DNA from: Actinomycetota bacterium | GTDB taxonomy: Bacteria; Actinomycetota; UBA4738; HRBIN12 | Direction: 5' to 3' | Length of the DNA: 13,984 nt | Assembly: GCA_005883885.1 (NCBI GenBank) | Contig: VAYF01000042.1 | Location: forward strand, 1 to 13,984 | Shown here: positions 6,841 to 13,764 of the stretch, one piece after another | How positions within the stretch are numbered: the stretch's first letter is position 1 | How the letters are laid out: every line of letters begins with the position of its first letter | Program-made: the position numbers and the translations under genes | The notes under the pieces: model-generated | What the model was told of the DNA's origin: nothing | The model's input: the letters and a program-made list of their open reading frames with translations, nothing else | Database searches by the model: none

Positions 6841-8484
6841 CTACTTGCGGATCTGCACGACGACGTCGAGTGCGCCACCCGCCGAGCCGAACGGTTCGAC
6901 GCGGATCGTGAGCTCGTCGCCCTTGACGAGGTCGTGGGAGCCCGTCGAGCTGGGGATCCGGAGGTTGTAGAGATACATCCCGTCCAGCTCCCGCATCACC
7001 CCCGGCTCGTCGGCCGCGGAAACGGACACGGCCGGGTACGTCTCATCGCCGTGGACCATCGCGATCGTCGGGGCCAGACCGCCCCAGAAGGCGCCGTCGC
7101 AACCGATCCTGACCTTCACCGGGACCACCTGGCCGGTCTGGACGAGATCCCTTCCACCGGACCCGAGCGGCGGGAGGACCGCGCCGTCGCCCACCGAGAC
7201 CGTCGCGCGCGAGGTGGCAGAGTCGGAGCCGCCGTCGTCGTCGGCCACCCTCGCCTCCAGCGCGTACGTTCCGCACGACGCGTAGCTTCGCGTGTAGGTG
7301 GTCGTCAGTCCGCCGGCGCTCCCGGCGCCCCCGTCGAACCACCACGTGAAGGTGTCCGCCGTGCCCGGATCGGTCGCCGTCGCGGTCCAGGTCACGTCGC
7401 TGCCGGCGAGGGCGGTCGTCGTACTCGGCGTGAGCGACACGATCGTGGGCGGGACGTTGACCGCCCGCCAGGAGAAGACGTCGGTGGCTGTGCCGCCGTT
7501 CCCATCGGAGGCCGTGACCGTCACGGTTCCGTTCCCGTCGTCCGACGGCACATGCCGCCACGACCACCGGCCGTCACCGTGATCCGTCAGGGTCCCCACG
7601 CCCGACCCAGAGATCGTGAGGGCGTCGCCATCGGGATCGGTGAATGACCCGTGGGTCGCGAGCGCACTGCCCTCGTTCCCTGACACGTTGGCGCCGTGCT
7701 CCATGACCACCGGCGGTCGGTTCGGAGGCGTGACGTGGCCGAACGTGATCTGGAGCGCGCAGGTGTCGACGCACGCGGCGAAGGAACCGCCGAGATCGAG
7801 GGACCCGGAGACGTTGAAGCCGTTCGGCGAGTCGAAGTCGTAGCCGGATCCGAGCCAGTCCTTGCTGGAGCCGGCACCGGGGTTGAACGATCCCAGGGTC
7901 ACACCCGCATCGACCGTCGCTCCGCTGAGCACCATCTTGGTTCCGGTCTGGCGGTCGTCGATCGACAGACGCAACGAATCAACACCGTTCAGCGCTTCGC
8001 GCGCCTGTGCGAGGGTCCACGTGTGCGCGTTCGCGAGCGCCTGTGCGAAGTTCCCGAACACGAGCGTGCAGCTGAGGGACGGGTTGACCAACGTCGAGGT
8101 CAAGGTTCCCGCCGTGCGATCCCACGTCATCGTGAAGCGATTCGCCGCCGGGCTGGCGACCGTTCCGACCGCGTAGATGCCTTGACAATCCCCGCTCCGC
8201 GAACCCGCGTTACCGTTGGCAAGGAACCTCGGAACGGTGAAGTTCGCTTCGATCCGGTTCCCGGTCGCACCGAGGTCGGCCACGCCAAGGTATTCGTCTC
8301 CCGTGTTGGAGGTGGAGCCGATCGCCTGGAATCGGATCCCGCCGTAGCTCGTGAAGCTTGCGGGACTGGGGGTAGTCACCTGGATGCCGGCCGCCCCCAC
8401 ATCGGTGCCGGCGCGCGCAGCTCCGGCGACGACCGGGCTCAGAGCGGCGACGGCGATCATGGCGACCAGCGCTCTCCTCGTCAT
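6841..8484 (-). CDS. Secreted surface protein with Ig/PKD-like repeats and PxKF-like end
   Basis: This 547-aa protein is predicted to be exported. Residues 1-25 form a signal peptide (RR, then hydrophobic LVAMIAVAALSPVVAGA, cleavage likely after AARA). Residues 26-253 form an unrecognised Gly/Ser/Thr-rich beta domain with four cysteines (100, 139, 238, 242). Residues about 255-345 are a cadherin/VCBS-like Ig module (NRPPVV, then FTDPDGDALT, VTVTASDGNGG). Residues about 346-432 are a PKD-like module (PPTIVSLTPS, then TATDPGTADTFTWWFDG, ARVADDDGGS). The C-terminus contains LVQTGQVVPVKVRIGCDG, close to the PxKF domain of cell-surface proteins. No LPxTG or membrane anchor is seen. The ATG at 8484 follows AGGAGG by 9 bp; a longer upstream frame is a shadow of the histidine-kinase gene. 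It probably has an adhesive or structural role outside the cell. Confidence 0.88.
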   Translation of the reverse strand: MTRRALVAMIAVAALSPVVAGAARAGTDVGAAGIQVTTPSPASFTSYGGIRFQAIGSTSNTGDEYLGVADLGATGNRIEANFTVPRFLANGNAGSRSGDCQGIYAVGTVASPAANRFTMTWDRTAGTLTSTLVNPSLSCTLVFGNFAQALANAHTWTLAQAREALNGVDSLRLSIDDRQTGTKMVLSGATVDAGVTLGSFNPGAGSSKDWLGSGYDFDSPNGFNVSGSLDLGGSFAACVDTCALQITFGHVTPPNRPPVVMEHGANVSGNEGSALATHGSFTDPDGDALTISGSGVGTLTDHGDGRWSWRHVPSDDGNGTVTVTASDGNGGTATDVFSWRAVNVPPTIVSLTPSTTTALAGSDVTWTATATDPGTADTFTWWFDGGAGSAGGLTTTYTRSYASCGTYALEARVADDDGGSDSATSRATVSVGDGAVLPPLGSGGRDLVQTGQVVPVKVRIGCDGAFWGGLAPTIAMVHGDETYPAVSVSAADEPGVMRELDGMYLYNLRIPSSTGSHDLVKGDELTIRVEPFGSAGGALDVVVQIRK

Positions 8485-8508
8485 CGCCCCCGGCCTCCTG
8501 AGGTCCGT

Positions 8509-8535
8509 GACGCCCCGCAATCTCGCGCAGGCGTC
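8509..8535 (-). promoter_or_regulatory. 5'-leader hairpin upstream of surface-protein gene
   Basis: GACGCC and GGCGTC (8530-8535 and 8509-8514 on the plus strand) are perfect 6-bp arms. An inner CGC/GCG pair extends the stem. It ends about 25 bp before the ATG and just upstream of the ribosome-binding site. It may stabilise the transcript or modulate its translation. It does not match a riboswitch class that I recognise. Confidence 0.45.
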
Positions 8536-8542
8536 CCGTAAC

Positions 8543-8569
8543 TCATCGGCATATCGACCCCTTTTCCTA
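8543..8569 (-). promoter_or_regulatory. Possible sigma-28/WhiG-like promoter
   Basis: On the minus strand TAGG, 15 bp, GCCGATGA resembles the FliA/WhiG consensus TAAA-N15-GCCGATAA. The -10 part matches at 7 of 8 bases, but the -35 part at only 2 of 4. Transcription would then begin close to the 5' arm of the leader hairpin. The match could be chance. Confidence 0.22.
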
Positions 8570-8585
8570 CAGCTCGGGTTGTAGG
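8566..8585. repeat. 20-bp palindrome downstream of histidine kinase gene
   Basis: CCTACA and TGTAGG are perfect 6-bp arms around an 8-bp centre. It lies 33 bp after the kinase stop and overlaps the possible -35 element of the surface-protein promoter. It could be a regulator-binding site. It is a poor terminator candidate because on the minus strand it is followed by AAAAGGGG rather than a T-run. Confidence 0.55.
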
Positions 8586-8618
8586 TCGTCCGGGGGGAAG
8601 GGCGGAAGTGTCCGGCGG

Positions 8619-9812
8619 TCAGACCGCGCGGAGCGGGGCGGGGCGGGTCACGTGCTGGACCTCCCCGGGGAGCGTCACCACGAATCGAGCGCCCCCGCCG
8701 GGCCGGTCTTCCACGCTCGCCGTTCCGCCATGCAGCTCGGCGAACCGTTGGACGAGGGACAAGCCGATGCCCACACCGCCGCGCGCGCTCGCGCCTTGCC
8801 GGAAGGGCTCGAAGATCTCGTCCTTGATGTCGTCGGACACCCCCGGACCCTCGTCCTCCACGACCACGACCACCCCGTGGCCCTGCTCGGTGATGAGCAC
8901 CTGCACGGGCGTTCCCGCGGGGGTATGCCGGGCCGCGTTGTTGAGGAGGTTCTCCACGATCCGCTCGACCTTCGCCCGGTCCACGTCGACGAGCATCGGC
9001 TCGCTCTCGATCCTGATCGGGTGCCCCGAGAGTGAGGGAAGCTCCAGGGCCACCCGGTCGGCGAGTTCGCCGACGTCGGTCGGCTCGCGTTCCGGCTGGA
9101 GCTGGCCGCGGCGGAGCCGGTCGAGGTCGAGGAGATCGTCCACCAACCGCGCCGCCTTCTTCCCCGCCTGTTCGATCACGCCGTAGAGATCGTTGAGCTC
9201 CACACCCGTCAGCCGGAGCTGGTCGGCACGCCGGATGGTCTGCATGGCGCCCAGGATGCCCGCGAGCGGACCCTTCAGGTCGTGCGAGACCGCGTGGAGC
9301 AGGGTGTTCTTCATATCGTTCTGCGCGCGCAGGTCGTCCGAGACCTCCTCCTGGGATTCCAACTGCGTCCGCTGGCGTTTCGCATGGTCGCGGATGATCG
9401 CGAGGAGCCAGACGACGAACAGGAACACCGCGTACCACACGAGCGCGTTCCACGACGGCACCAGGACGTTCGTCTCGACCGACCGGACGTGGGCGAGTTG
9501 CATCGCGACCGCGGCGAGGCCGGCCACAAGGAATCCCCACGCGCGGCCGAGGTTCCAGGTCGCGATCAAGATCGGAAGCACGTAGAAGGGTGCGATCGAG
9601 ATGTTGGGACCGATCAGGGAGTCGGCGACGCCGACACCGATGACGAACAGGACGGCCACAGCGAGCACGTACGCCGGCGGCCGCCCCGAAAGGAACGCTT
9701 CGAGCGGAAGCGCCCGCCTGTCGCGGTTATCGAGGTCCACGGATGAGTCCTCGGCGGACCACGCATCTACCTTGAGTTCGGTAGGTGCTAAGCCCGTTGC
9801 TCGGTGGGTCAT
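8619..9812 (-). CDS. Membrane sensor histidine kinase
   Basis: This 397-aa two-component sensor has four predicted membrane helices between residues about 47 and 140 (for example YVLAVAVLFVIGVGVADSLI and LVWYAVFLFVVWLLAII). A charged coiled-coil linker follows. The dimerisation/phosphoacceptor box is HAVSHDLKGPL with His177. The ATPase domain has an N box NLLNNAARH (Asn288, Asn292), a G1 box VEDEGPGV, an F box IFEPF and a G2 box GVGIGLSL. No extracytoplasmic sensor domain is visible, so it may sense membrane state or an internal signal. The ATG at 9812 overlaps the rdgB stop as ATGA, pointing to coupled translation; a GTG at 9740 with AGGA upstream is an alternative start. An inverted repeat CTACC/GGTAG (9767-9784) lies between these two starts. 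No response regulator is present in the window. Confidence 0.93.
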   Translation of the reverse strand: MTHRATGLAPTELKVDAWSAEDSSVDLDNRDRRALPLEAFLSGRPPAYVLAVAVLFVIGVGVADSLIGPNISIAPFYVLPILIATWNLGRAWGFLVAGLAAVAMQLAHVRSVETNVLVPSWNALVWYAVFLFVVWLLAIIRDHAKRQRTQLESQEEVSDDLRAQNDMKNTLLHAVSHDLKGPLAGILGAMQTIRRADQLRLTGVELNDLYGVIEQAGKKAARLVDDLLDLDRLRRGQLQPEREPTDVGELADRVALELPSLSGHPIRIESEPMLVDVDRAKVERIVENLLNNAARHTPAGTPVQVLITEQGHGVVVVVEDEGPGVSDDIKDEIFEPFRQGASARGGVGIGLSLVQRFAELHGGTASVEDRPGGGARFVVTLPGEVQHVTRPAPLRAV

Positions 9813-10414
9813 ATGTCCGACAAGAGCCCCCGGAGCGCGCGGAACGCCCTTCCGCGATGGCTGATCCGATCCTTCTCGCCCGGTGCGAGCTCTGCCATCG
9901 TCCGGTCCCCGCCCACGGGCACGAAGATCGGGTCGTACCCGAAGCCGCCGCTCCCCCGAGGTCTGGTGGTGAGGGTTCCCTCGCAAAGGCCCTCCGCGGA
10001 GACGAGCTCGCCGCCCGGTGCCACGGACGCGGCCACGCACCGGTAGCGAGCCGTGAGGCCGGCTGCGGGGATCCCCCGGATCGAGCGGATCAGCTCGGCG
10101 AGGTTCCGTTCGTCCGATGCGTCCGGTCCCGCGAACCGGGCGCTCCGAGGCCCGGGCCGACCTCCGAGCGCGTCCACCTCGATGCCGGAGTCATCCGCGA
10201 GGGCGGGGATCCCCAGGGCGTCGGCCACGGCTCGAGCCTTGAGCCGGGCGTTGTCCAGGTAGGTGTCCCCCGTCTCGTCGACGTCGGGGAAGGTGCCCGG
10301 GTCGCGATCGCGGACCGTGACCCACTCCACGGGCCAGTCCGAGCAGATCCGCTTGATCTCGACGAGCTTGTGCTCGTTCTTGGTCGCGAGGGCGATCCGT
10401 CGCGGCGGCGCCAT
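9809..10414 (-). CDS. rdgB: RdgB/HAM1 family non-canonical purine NTP pyrophosphatase
   Basis: The enzyme hydrolyses dITP, XTP and related deaminated purine nucleotides to monophosphates, keeping them out of DNA and RNA. The 201-aa length is normal for the family. The conserved N-terminal motif TKNEHKLVEI (residues 11-20), the catalytic acidic motif ADDSGIEVDALGG (around Asp74-Asp75), the GGFGYDPIF segment and the C-terminal SHR motif (185-187, in ISHRGRAF) are all present. The ATG at 10414 is chosen because GAAGG lies 4 bp upstream and only 7 bp separate it from the rph stop; the longer frame upstream is an rph shadow. The rph-rdgB order is common in Actinomycetota and other bacteria. Its stop overlaps the histidine kinase start by 4 bp. 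Confidence 0.96.
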   Translation of the reverse strand: MAPPRRIALATKNEHKLVEIKRICSDWPVEWVTVRDRDPGTFPDVDETGDTYLDNARLKARAVADALGIPALADDSGIEVDALGGRPGPRSARFAGPDASDERNLAELIRSIRGIPAAGLTARYRCVAASVAPGGELVSAEGLCEGTLTTRPRGSGGFGYDPIFVPVGGDRTMAELAPGEKDRISHRGRAFRALRGLLSDI

Positions 10415-10421
10415 CCGGCCT

Positions 10422-11138
10422 TCAGATGCCGAGCGCCTCGGCCTGGATCTTCGTGAGCTCCGCGATCCCGGTCGCAGCGAGATCGAGCAACTCGTCCAGC
10501 TTCGGTCGGGAGAAGGGTGAGCCTTCCGCGGTACCCTGAACCTCGACGAGCGCCCCACCGCCGGTCATCACGATGTTGCAGTCAACCTCCGCCCCGGCGT
10601 CCTCCTCGTAACAGAGGTCCAGACGGGGCTCTCCCTCCACGAGCCCCACCGAGACCGCCGCCACCGAATCCTTCAACACGTCGGCAGGTGTCGGACCATC
10701 GATCAGACTGCGGAGCGCGAGGGCGAGGGCGATGTAGCCGCCCGTGATGGACGCCGTCCTCGTTCCCGCGTCGGCCAGCAGGACATCGCAGTCGACCGTC
10801 ACGGTGCGCTCGCCGAGGCGTTCGAGATCGGTGACGCTCCTGAGCGCCCTGCCGATAAGACGCTGGATCTCTTGCGTGCGACCGCCAGGCCGTCCTCGGT
10901 TCACCTCCCGGCCGGACCGTTCGAGGGTCGATGCAGGCAGCATCGAGTATTCGCCCGTCACCCATCCTCGACCCGTTCCTCGGAGCCATCGCGGCAGGTC
11001 CTCAGACACCGTGGCCGCACACAGGACGCGGGTCTTGCCCATGGAGAACAGGACGGACCCATTCGCCCATTCCTGGTAGCCCAGCTCGTACGTGACCGAA
11101 CGGAGCTCGCCCGACGCGCGGCCATCGGGTCGGGTCAC
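10422..11138 (-). CDS. rph: Ribonuclease PH
   Basis: RNase PH is a phosphorolytic 3'-to-5' exoribonuclease that trims tRNA precursors and releases nucleoside diphosphates, working as a hexamer in the cytoplasm. At 238 aa it has the family's normal length. The N-terminal RPDGRASGELRSV signature, GEYSMLPAST, the Arg-rich RSGREVNRGRPGGRTQEIQR segment and the DCDVLLADAGTRTASITGGY core are all present. The GTG start at 11138 overlaps the TGA of the metallo-beta-lactamase-fold gene as GTGA, with GGGAGG about 7 bp upstream, so translation is probably coupled. A longer in-frame extension upstream is a shadow of that gene. Confidence 0.97.
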   Translation of the reverse strand: MTRPDGRASGELRSVTYELGYQEWANGSVLFSMGKTRVLCAATVSEDLPRWLRGTGRGWVTGEYSMLPASTLERSGREVNRGRPGGRTQEIQRLIGRALRSVTDLERLGERTVTVDCDVLLADAGTRTASITGGYIALALALRSLIDGPTPADVLKDSVAAVSVGLVEGEPRLDLCYEEDAGAEVDCNIVMTGGGALVEVQGTAEGSPFSRPKLDELLDLAATGIAELTKIQAEALGI

Positions 11139-11887
11139 CTCCCGACCTCCCAGACCGCATCGCGCGTCGCGACGTCGATCGGACCGTCGAACAAACCGGC
11201 CGCTTGCTCGAGCGACACGCCGGGATCGAGCGCCGGCGTGAGGTGCGTCAGCACCAGCCGGCGCACGCCGGCTCGGGCCGCGTGCTCGGCCGCCTGCTCC
11301 GCGCTCAGATGGAAGAAGGTGTGGTCCATCGGGTCCTGGTAGGTCGCCTCGCACAGGAATAGATCGGCACCGCGTGCGAGCTCGATGGCTTCCTCGCAGG
11401 GGCCCGTGTCCCCGGTGTACGCGAGCGTGTGCCCTTCCGCTTGGATCCGGTACCCCAGTGAGTACACGCCGATGTGGGTCATCTCGAACGAGGTCACGCG
11501 GAAGGGCCCGACCTCGACCACACGACCGGCTTCCAGATGATCGAACGCGTACGCCTCGGCCATCACGTTCCGACCGTTCTCGGAGACGAGCAACGCGGCC
11601 AGATCCATGAACCCGGTGGGCGAGTAGAACGGGAGGCCGGGCTCCCCGAGGTCTCCGTAATGGCGAGCGTAGAACGCTGGGATGACGTCGAGGAAATGGT
11701 CCGCGTGGCCGTGCGTGATCAGCACCGCGTCGATATCGCTGGGCGGCACATGCTCCTGCAATCGAGCGAAGGTCCCGGTGCCCGCGTCGAGCCAGAGATG
11801 GAACGACCCGCTGGTCACGAGGTAACCGCTGCACTCACCCGCCGTGCCCGGCCACGTTCCGTGGGAACCCAAGACCGAGAGCCTCAC
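11135..11887 (-). CDS. Metallo-beta-lactamase-fold hydrolase (Rv1339 / cyclic-nucleotide phosphodiesterase type)
   Basis: This 250-aa soluble enzyme has the metal-binding HGHADH motif at residues 59-64 after strand AVLIT. Further conserved elements are LGSHGTWPG at the N-terminus, DAGTGTF (34-40), an MTHIG His, the TGDTG Asp loop and a terminal LTHLTPA His. Its position between murI and rph matches mycobacterial Rv1339, reported as an atypical class II cAMP phosphodiesterase; related folds also include RNase Z. I therefore favour phosphodiesterase activity on a cyclic nucleotide, but this is inferred from context and fold. The GTG start at 11887 overlaps the murI TGA as GTGA and follows AGGGGG by 6 bp. 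The stop overlaps the rph start in the same way. Confidence 0.9.
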   Translation of the reverse strand: MRLSVLGSHGTWPGTAGECSGYLVTSGSFHLWLDAGTGTFARLQEHVPPSDIDAVLITHGHADHFLDVIPAFYARHYGDLGEPGLPFYSPTGFMDLAALLVSENGRNVMAEAYAFDHLEAGRVVEVGPFRVTSFEMTHIGVYSLGYRIQAEGHTLAYTGDTGPCEEAIELARGADLFLCEATYQDPMDHTFFHLSAEQAAEHAARAGVRRLVLTHLTPALDPGVSLEQAAGLFDGPIDVATRDAVWEVGR

Positions 11888-12693
11888 GGGCGACCCCCTG
11901 CTTCGATGTGGACGGCCTTCACGTGCGCGAGCTCCCTTCCCAGGAAGAGCTCGGCACGGTCGCGGAACGGTTCGGCGTCTCCCGTCGTGAGGAACTCGTG
12001 ATGGGGAGGCTCCGGCTCCGCCCGAAGACCGCCGGCCCGTAGCAGTTCGGCGTACACGTCCTTCGCCGTTTCCTCCGCGGACGACACCAGGACGACGTCG
12101 GGGCCGAGCTCCAGCTGGAGAAGTCCCGAGAGCAACGGGTAGTGCGTGCAGCCCAAGATCAACGTATCGATCCCTTTCTCTTTCAGCGGTGCAAGATACC
12201 TGCGCGCGGCCGCCCGCAACCCTTCCGACGTGGTGTCGCCCCGCTCGACGTGTTCGACGAAGACCGGGCAGGCGACGGTGTGCAGCTCGACCGTCGACCC
12301 CACCGCGCGTTGGTAGGCACCGGTGAGGATCGTCGCGGATGTTCCGATCACGCCGACCACGCCGTTCCTGGTCGCGCGGATCGCTGCGCGTGCTCCCGGG
12401 TTGATCACGCCGACGACCGGGACCCCGTGGGCGGTGGCGATGTCGCCGATCGCGGAGACCTCGATCGAGTTGCACGCCACCACGAGCAGCTTCACGTCGC
12501 GCTCCACGAGGGCCGCGGCGATCTCCATCGCGTATCCGCGGATCTCCTCCACCGGTCGGGGGCCGTACGGGAAATGGGCCGAATCCCCGACGTAGATCAA
12601 CGATTCGTTGGGCAGGAGATCGAGGACCGCTCGCGCCACCGTGAGACCTCCAACGCCCGAGTCGAACACCCCGATCGGCCGGCTATCGGACAC
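11884..12693 (-). CDS. murI: Glutamate racemase
   Basis: MurI converts L-glutamate to D-glutamate for the peptidoglycan stem peptide. The 269-aa protein has the usual N-terminal FDSGVGGLTV with catalytic-region Asp11, the YVGDSAHFPYG loop, the first catalytic cysteine Cys74 in VVACNS and the second, Cys182, in ILGCTHYPLL followed by His184. The first motif reads CNSIEVSAIGD, where many family members have CNTASA, a divergence from the commonest form. The GTG start at 12693 lies 3 bp after the cysM stop and is preceded by a GT-rich, weak ribosome-binding site, which suggests translation by ribosomes finishing cysM. The stop overlaps the next gene as GTGA. Confidence 0.96.
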   Translation of the reverse strand: MSDSRPIGVFDSGVGGLTVARAVLDLLPNESLIYVGDSAHFPYGPRPVEEIRGYAMEIAAALVERDVKLLVVACNSIEVSAIGDIATAHGVPVVGVINPGARAAIRATRNGVVGVIGTSATILTGAYQRAVGSTVELHTVACPVFVEHVERGDTTSEGLRAAARRYLAPLKEKGIDTLILGCTHYPLLSGLLQLELGPDVVLVSSAEETAKDVYAELLRAGGLRAEPEPPHHEFLTTGDAEPFRDRAELFLGRELAHVKAVHIEAGGRP

Positions 12694-12696
12694 GGG

Positions 12697-13629
12697 CTAC
12701 CACCACAAGGACTCCTCGACCCCCCGCTCCGCGGCCGACAGGTCGTCCGCCCATGCGTGCGTCGACAGGTACTTCCACCCGCCGTCCGGGAGCAGACACA
12801 CGATGTCGCCATCGTCGAGCTCCTGGGAGATGCGCTGCGCGACGTGGATCACCGCGCCGCTGCTGATCCCCGCGAAGATCCCCTCGCGCGCCGTGAGCTC
12901 CCTCGTCGCGCGCAGGGAGTCGGCCGCGTTCACCAGGAACTTCCGGTCGATCTGCTCGGGATCGAAGATCGGCGGGATGAACCCTTCCTCGAGCGAACGC
13001 AGACCATAGACCAGGTCACCCAGCTCGGGTTCGGCGGCGACGATCTTGATGTGCTCGTTGTAGGCGTGGAGCCCGCGACCCACACCCGTCAAGGTCCCGC
13101 CGGTCCCCATCCCCGCGACGAAGTGCGAGACGGACGGAAGATCGCGGATGATCTCCTGCGCCGTCCCCTTCTCGTGGGCGTCTGGGTTGGCGGGGTTCCC
13201 GTACTGGAACGGCATGTAGTACCGCTCGTCGGCGGCGAGCGCGCGCGCCACCTCGATCGAGCCGTTCGTTCCCTTCGCCCCATCCGAGAGGACGATCTCG
13301 GCACCGAAGAGACGAAGGAGACCGATCCGCTCTCCGCTCGCGTTGTCCGGGATCACGACGGTGAGCCGGTACCCCTTGCGACGCGCCACCATCGCGAGCG
13401 CGATGCCCGTGTTCCCGGAGGTGGGCTCGAGGATCGTCCGCTCGGGCGTCAGCTCGCCCGAAGCCTCCGCCGCTTCCACCATGGCGAGCGCGATCCGATC
13501 CTTCGTCGAGCCGGTGGGGTTCTGCCCCTCGAGCTTCGCCCAGATGCGGACGCCGGGCGCGGAGGACATCCGCGGGATGCCGACGAGCGGGGTGTCCCCG
13601 ATGGCATCCAGGATCGAGTCATAGCGCAC
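12697..13629 (-). CDS. cysM: Cysteine synthase, CysM type (probably O-phosphoserine-dependent)
   Basis: This pyridoxal-phosphate enzyme makes cysteine from an activated serine and a sulfur donor. At 310 aa it has Lys43 in NPTGSTKDR for the cofactor Schiff base, the PTSGNTG substrate loop (70-76), the GMGTGGTLTG phosphate-binding loop (173-182) and the GISSGAV segment near the C-terminus. YGLRSLEEGF places Arg211 where mycobacterial CysM has Arg220, the residue reported to select O-phosphoserine. The ending GGWKYLST is also like that enzyme. This favours the CysO-thiocarboxylate route over O-acetylserine plus sulfide, although cysO and mec are not in the visible part. The GTG start at 13629 is 9 bp after the stop of the small membrane protein and has a weak ribosome-binding site. 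Confidence 0.95.
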   Translation of the reverse strand: MRYDSILDAIGDTPLVGIPRMSSAPGVRIWAKLEGQNPTGSTKDRIALAMVEAAEASGELTPERTILEPTSGNTGIALAMVARRKGYRLTVVIPDNASGERIGLLRLFGAEIVLSDGAKGTNGSIEVARALAADERYYMPFQYGNPANPDAHEKGTAQEIIRDLPSVSHFVAGMGTGGTLTGVGRGLHAYNEHIKIVAAEPELGDLVYGLRSLEEGFIPPIFDPEQIDRKFLVNAADSLRATRELTAREGIFAGISSGAVIHVAQRISQELDDGDIVCLLPDGGWKYLSTHAWADDLSAAERGVEESLWW

Positions 13630-13638
13630 GGTCCGGGA

Positions 13639-13764
13639 TTATCTCAGCGTGCGGCGCACGAGCCGTTGCGCGGCCGCGACGACGAACCATCCGAGGATCG
13701 CACCGATGAAGGCGCCGGCGAAGGCGGCGACGTTCCTCCCCCACGTTCGACCAGTGATCCTCAA
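13639..13764 (-). CDS. Small single-helix membrane protein (41 aa)
   Basis: The frame starts with TTG at 13764 and ends with TAA at 13641-13639. It fills the gap between the GNAT gene and cysM almost completely. The predicted sequence has a short basic start (MRITGRTWGRN), one hydrophobic helix (VAAFAGAFIGAILGWFVVAA) and a basic tail ending RLVRRTLR. That is a typical single-pass membrane microprotein with a positive C-terminus. The TTG overlaps the GNAT TGA as TTGA, and a GGTGGG lies a few bases upstream, so coupled translation is plausible. The family and role are unknown. The short length and TTG start keep confidence moderate, but codon use and the 4-bp overlap support a real gene. Confidence 0.55.
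   Translation of the reverse strand: MRITGRTWGRNVAAFAGAFIGAILGWFVVAAAQRLVRRTLR

Larger units (their letters stand above)
8485..8618. promoter_or_regulatory. Structured leader between histidine kinase and surface-protein genes
   Basis: This 134-bp gap holds no gene. On the minus strand, in transcription order, it contains a 6-bp-arm palindrome (8566-8585), a possible sigma-28/WhiG-like -10 sequence (8543-8550), a hairpin with GACGCC/GGCGTC arms (8509-8535) and the ribosome-binding site AGGAGG. It should hold the promoter for the surface-protein gene and the end of the kinase transcript. Confidence 0.5.

Noticed and set aside
8566..8585. Intrinsic terminator of the histidine kinase operon
   Set aside because: The stem is only 6 bp, and on the transcribed strand it is followed by AAAAGGGG instead of a T-run.
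8485..8618. Cyclic-di-GMP (GEMM) riboswitch in the surface-protein leader
   Set aside because: A GGGACGC stretch recalls part of GEMM-I, but the GGGCAAACC-type element and the GGGACGCAAAGCC continuation are missing and the hairpin layout differs.
8485..9540. N-terminal extension of the surface-protein reading frame (to 899 aa)
   Set aside because: This part is Arg/Pro/Gly-rich shadow sequence of the histidine kinase gene in another frame. A signal peptide and AGGAGG mark the true start at 8484.
11139..11834. Upstream extension of the rph reading frame
   Set aside because: It overlaps the metallo-beta-lactamase-fold gene and is Arg-rich shadow. RNase PH homologues start at the RPDGR motif.
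11888..12475. Upstream extension of the metallo-beta-lactamase-fold reading frame
   Set aside because: It is a shadow of murI. The GTG at 11887 has a good ribosome-binding site and a 4-bp overlap with the murI stop.
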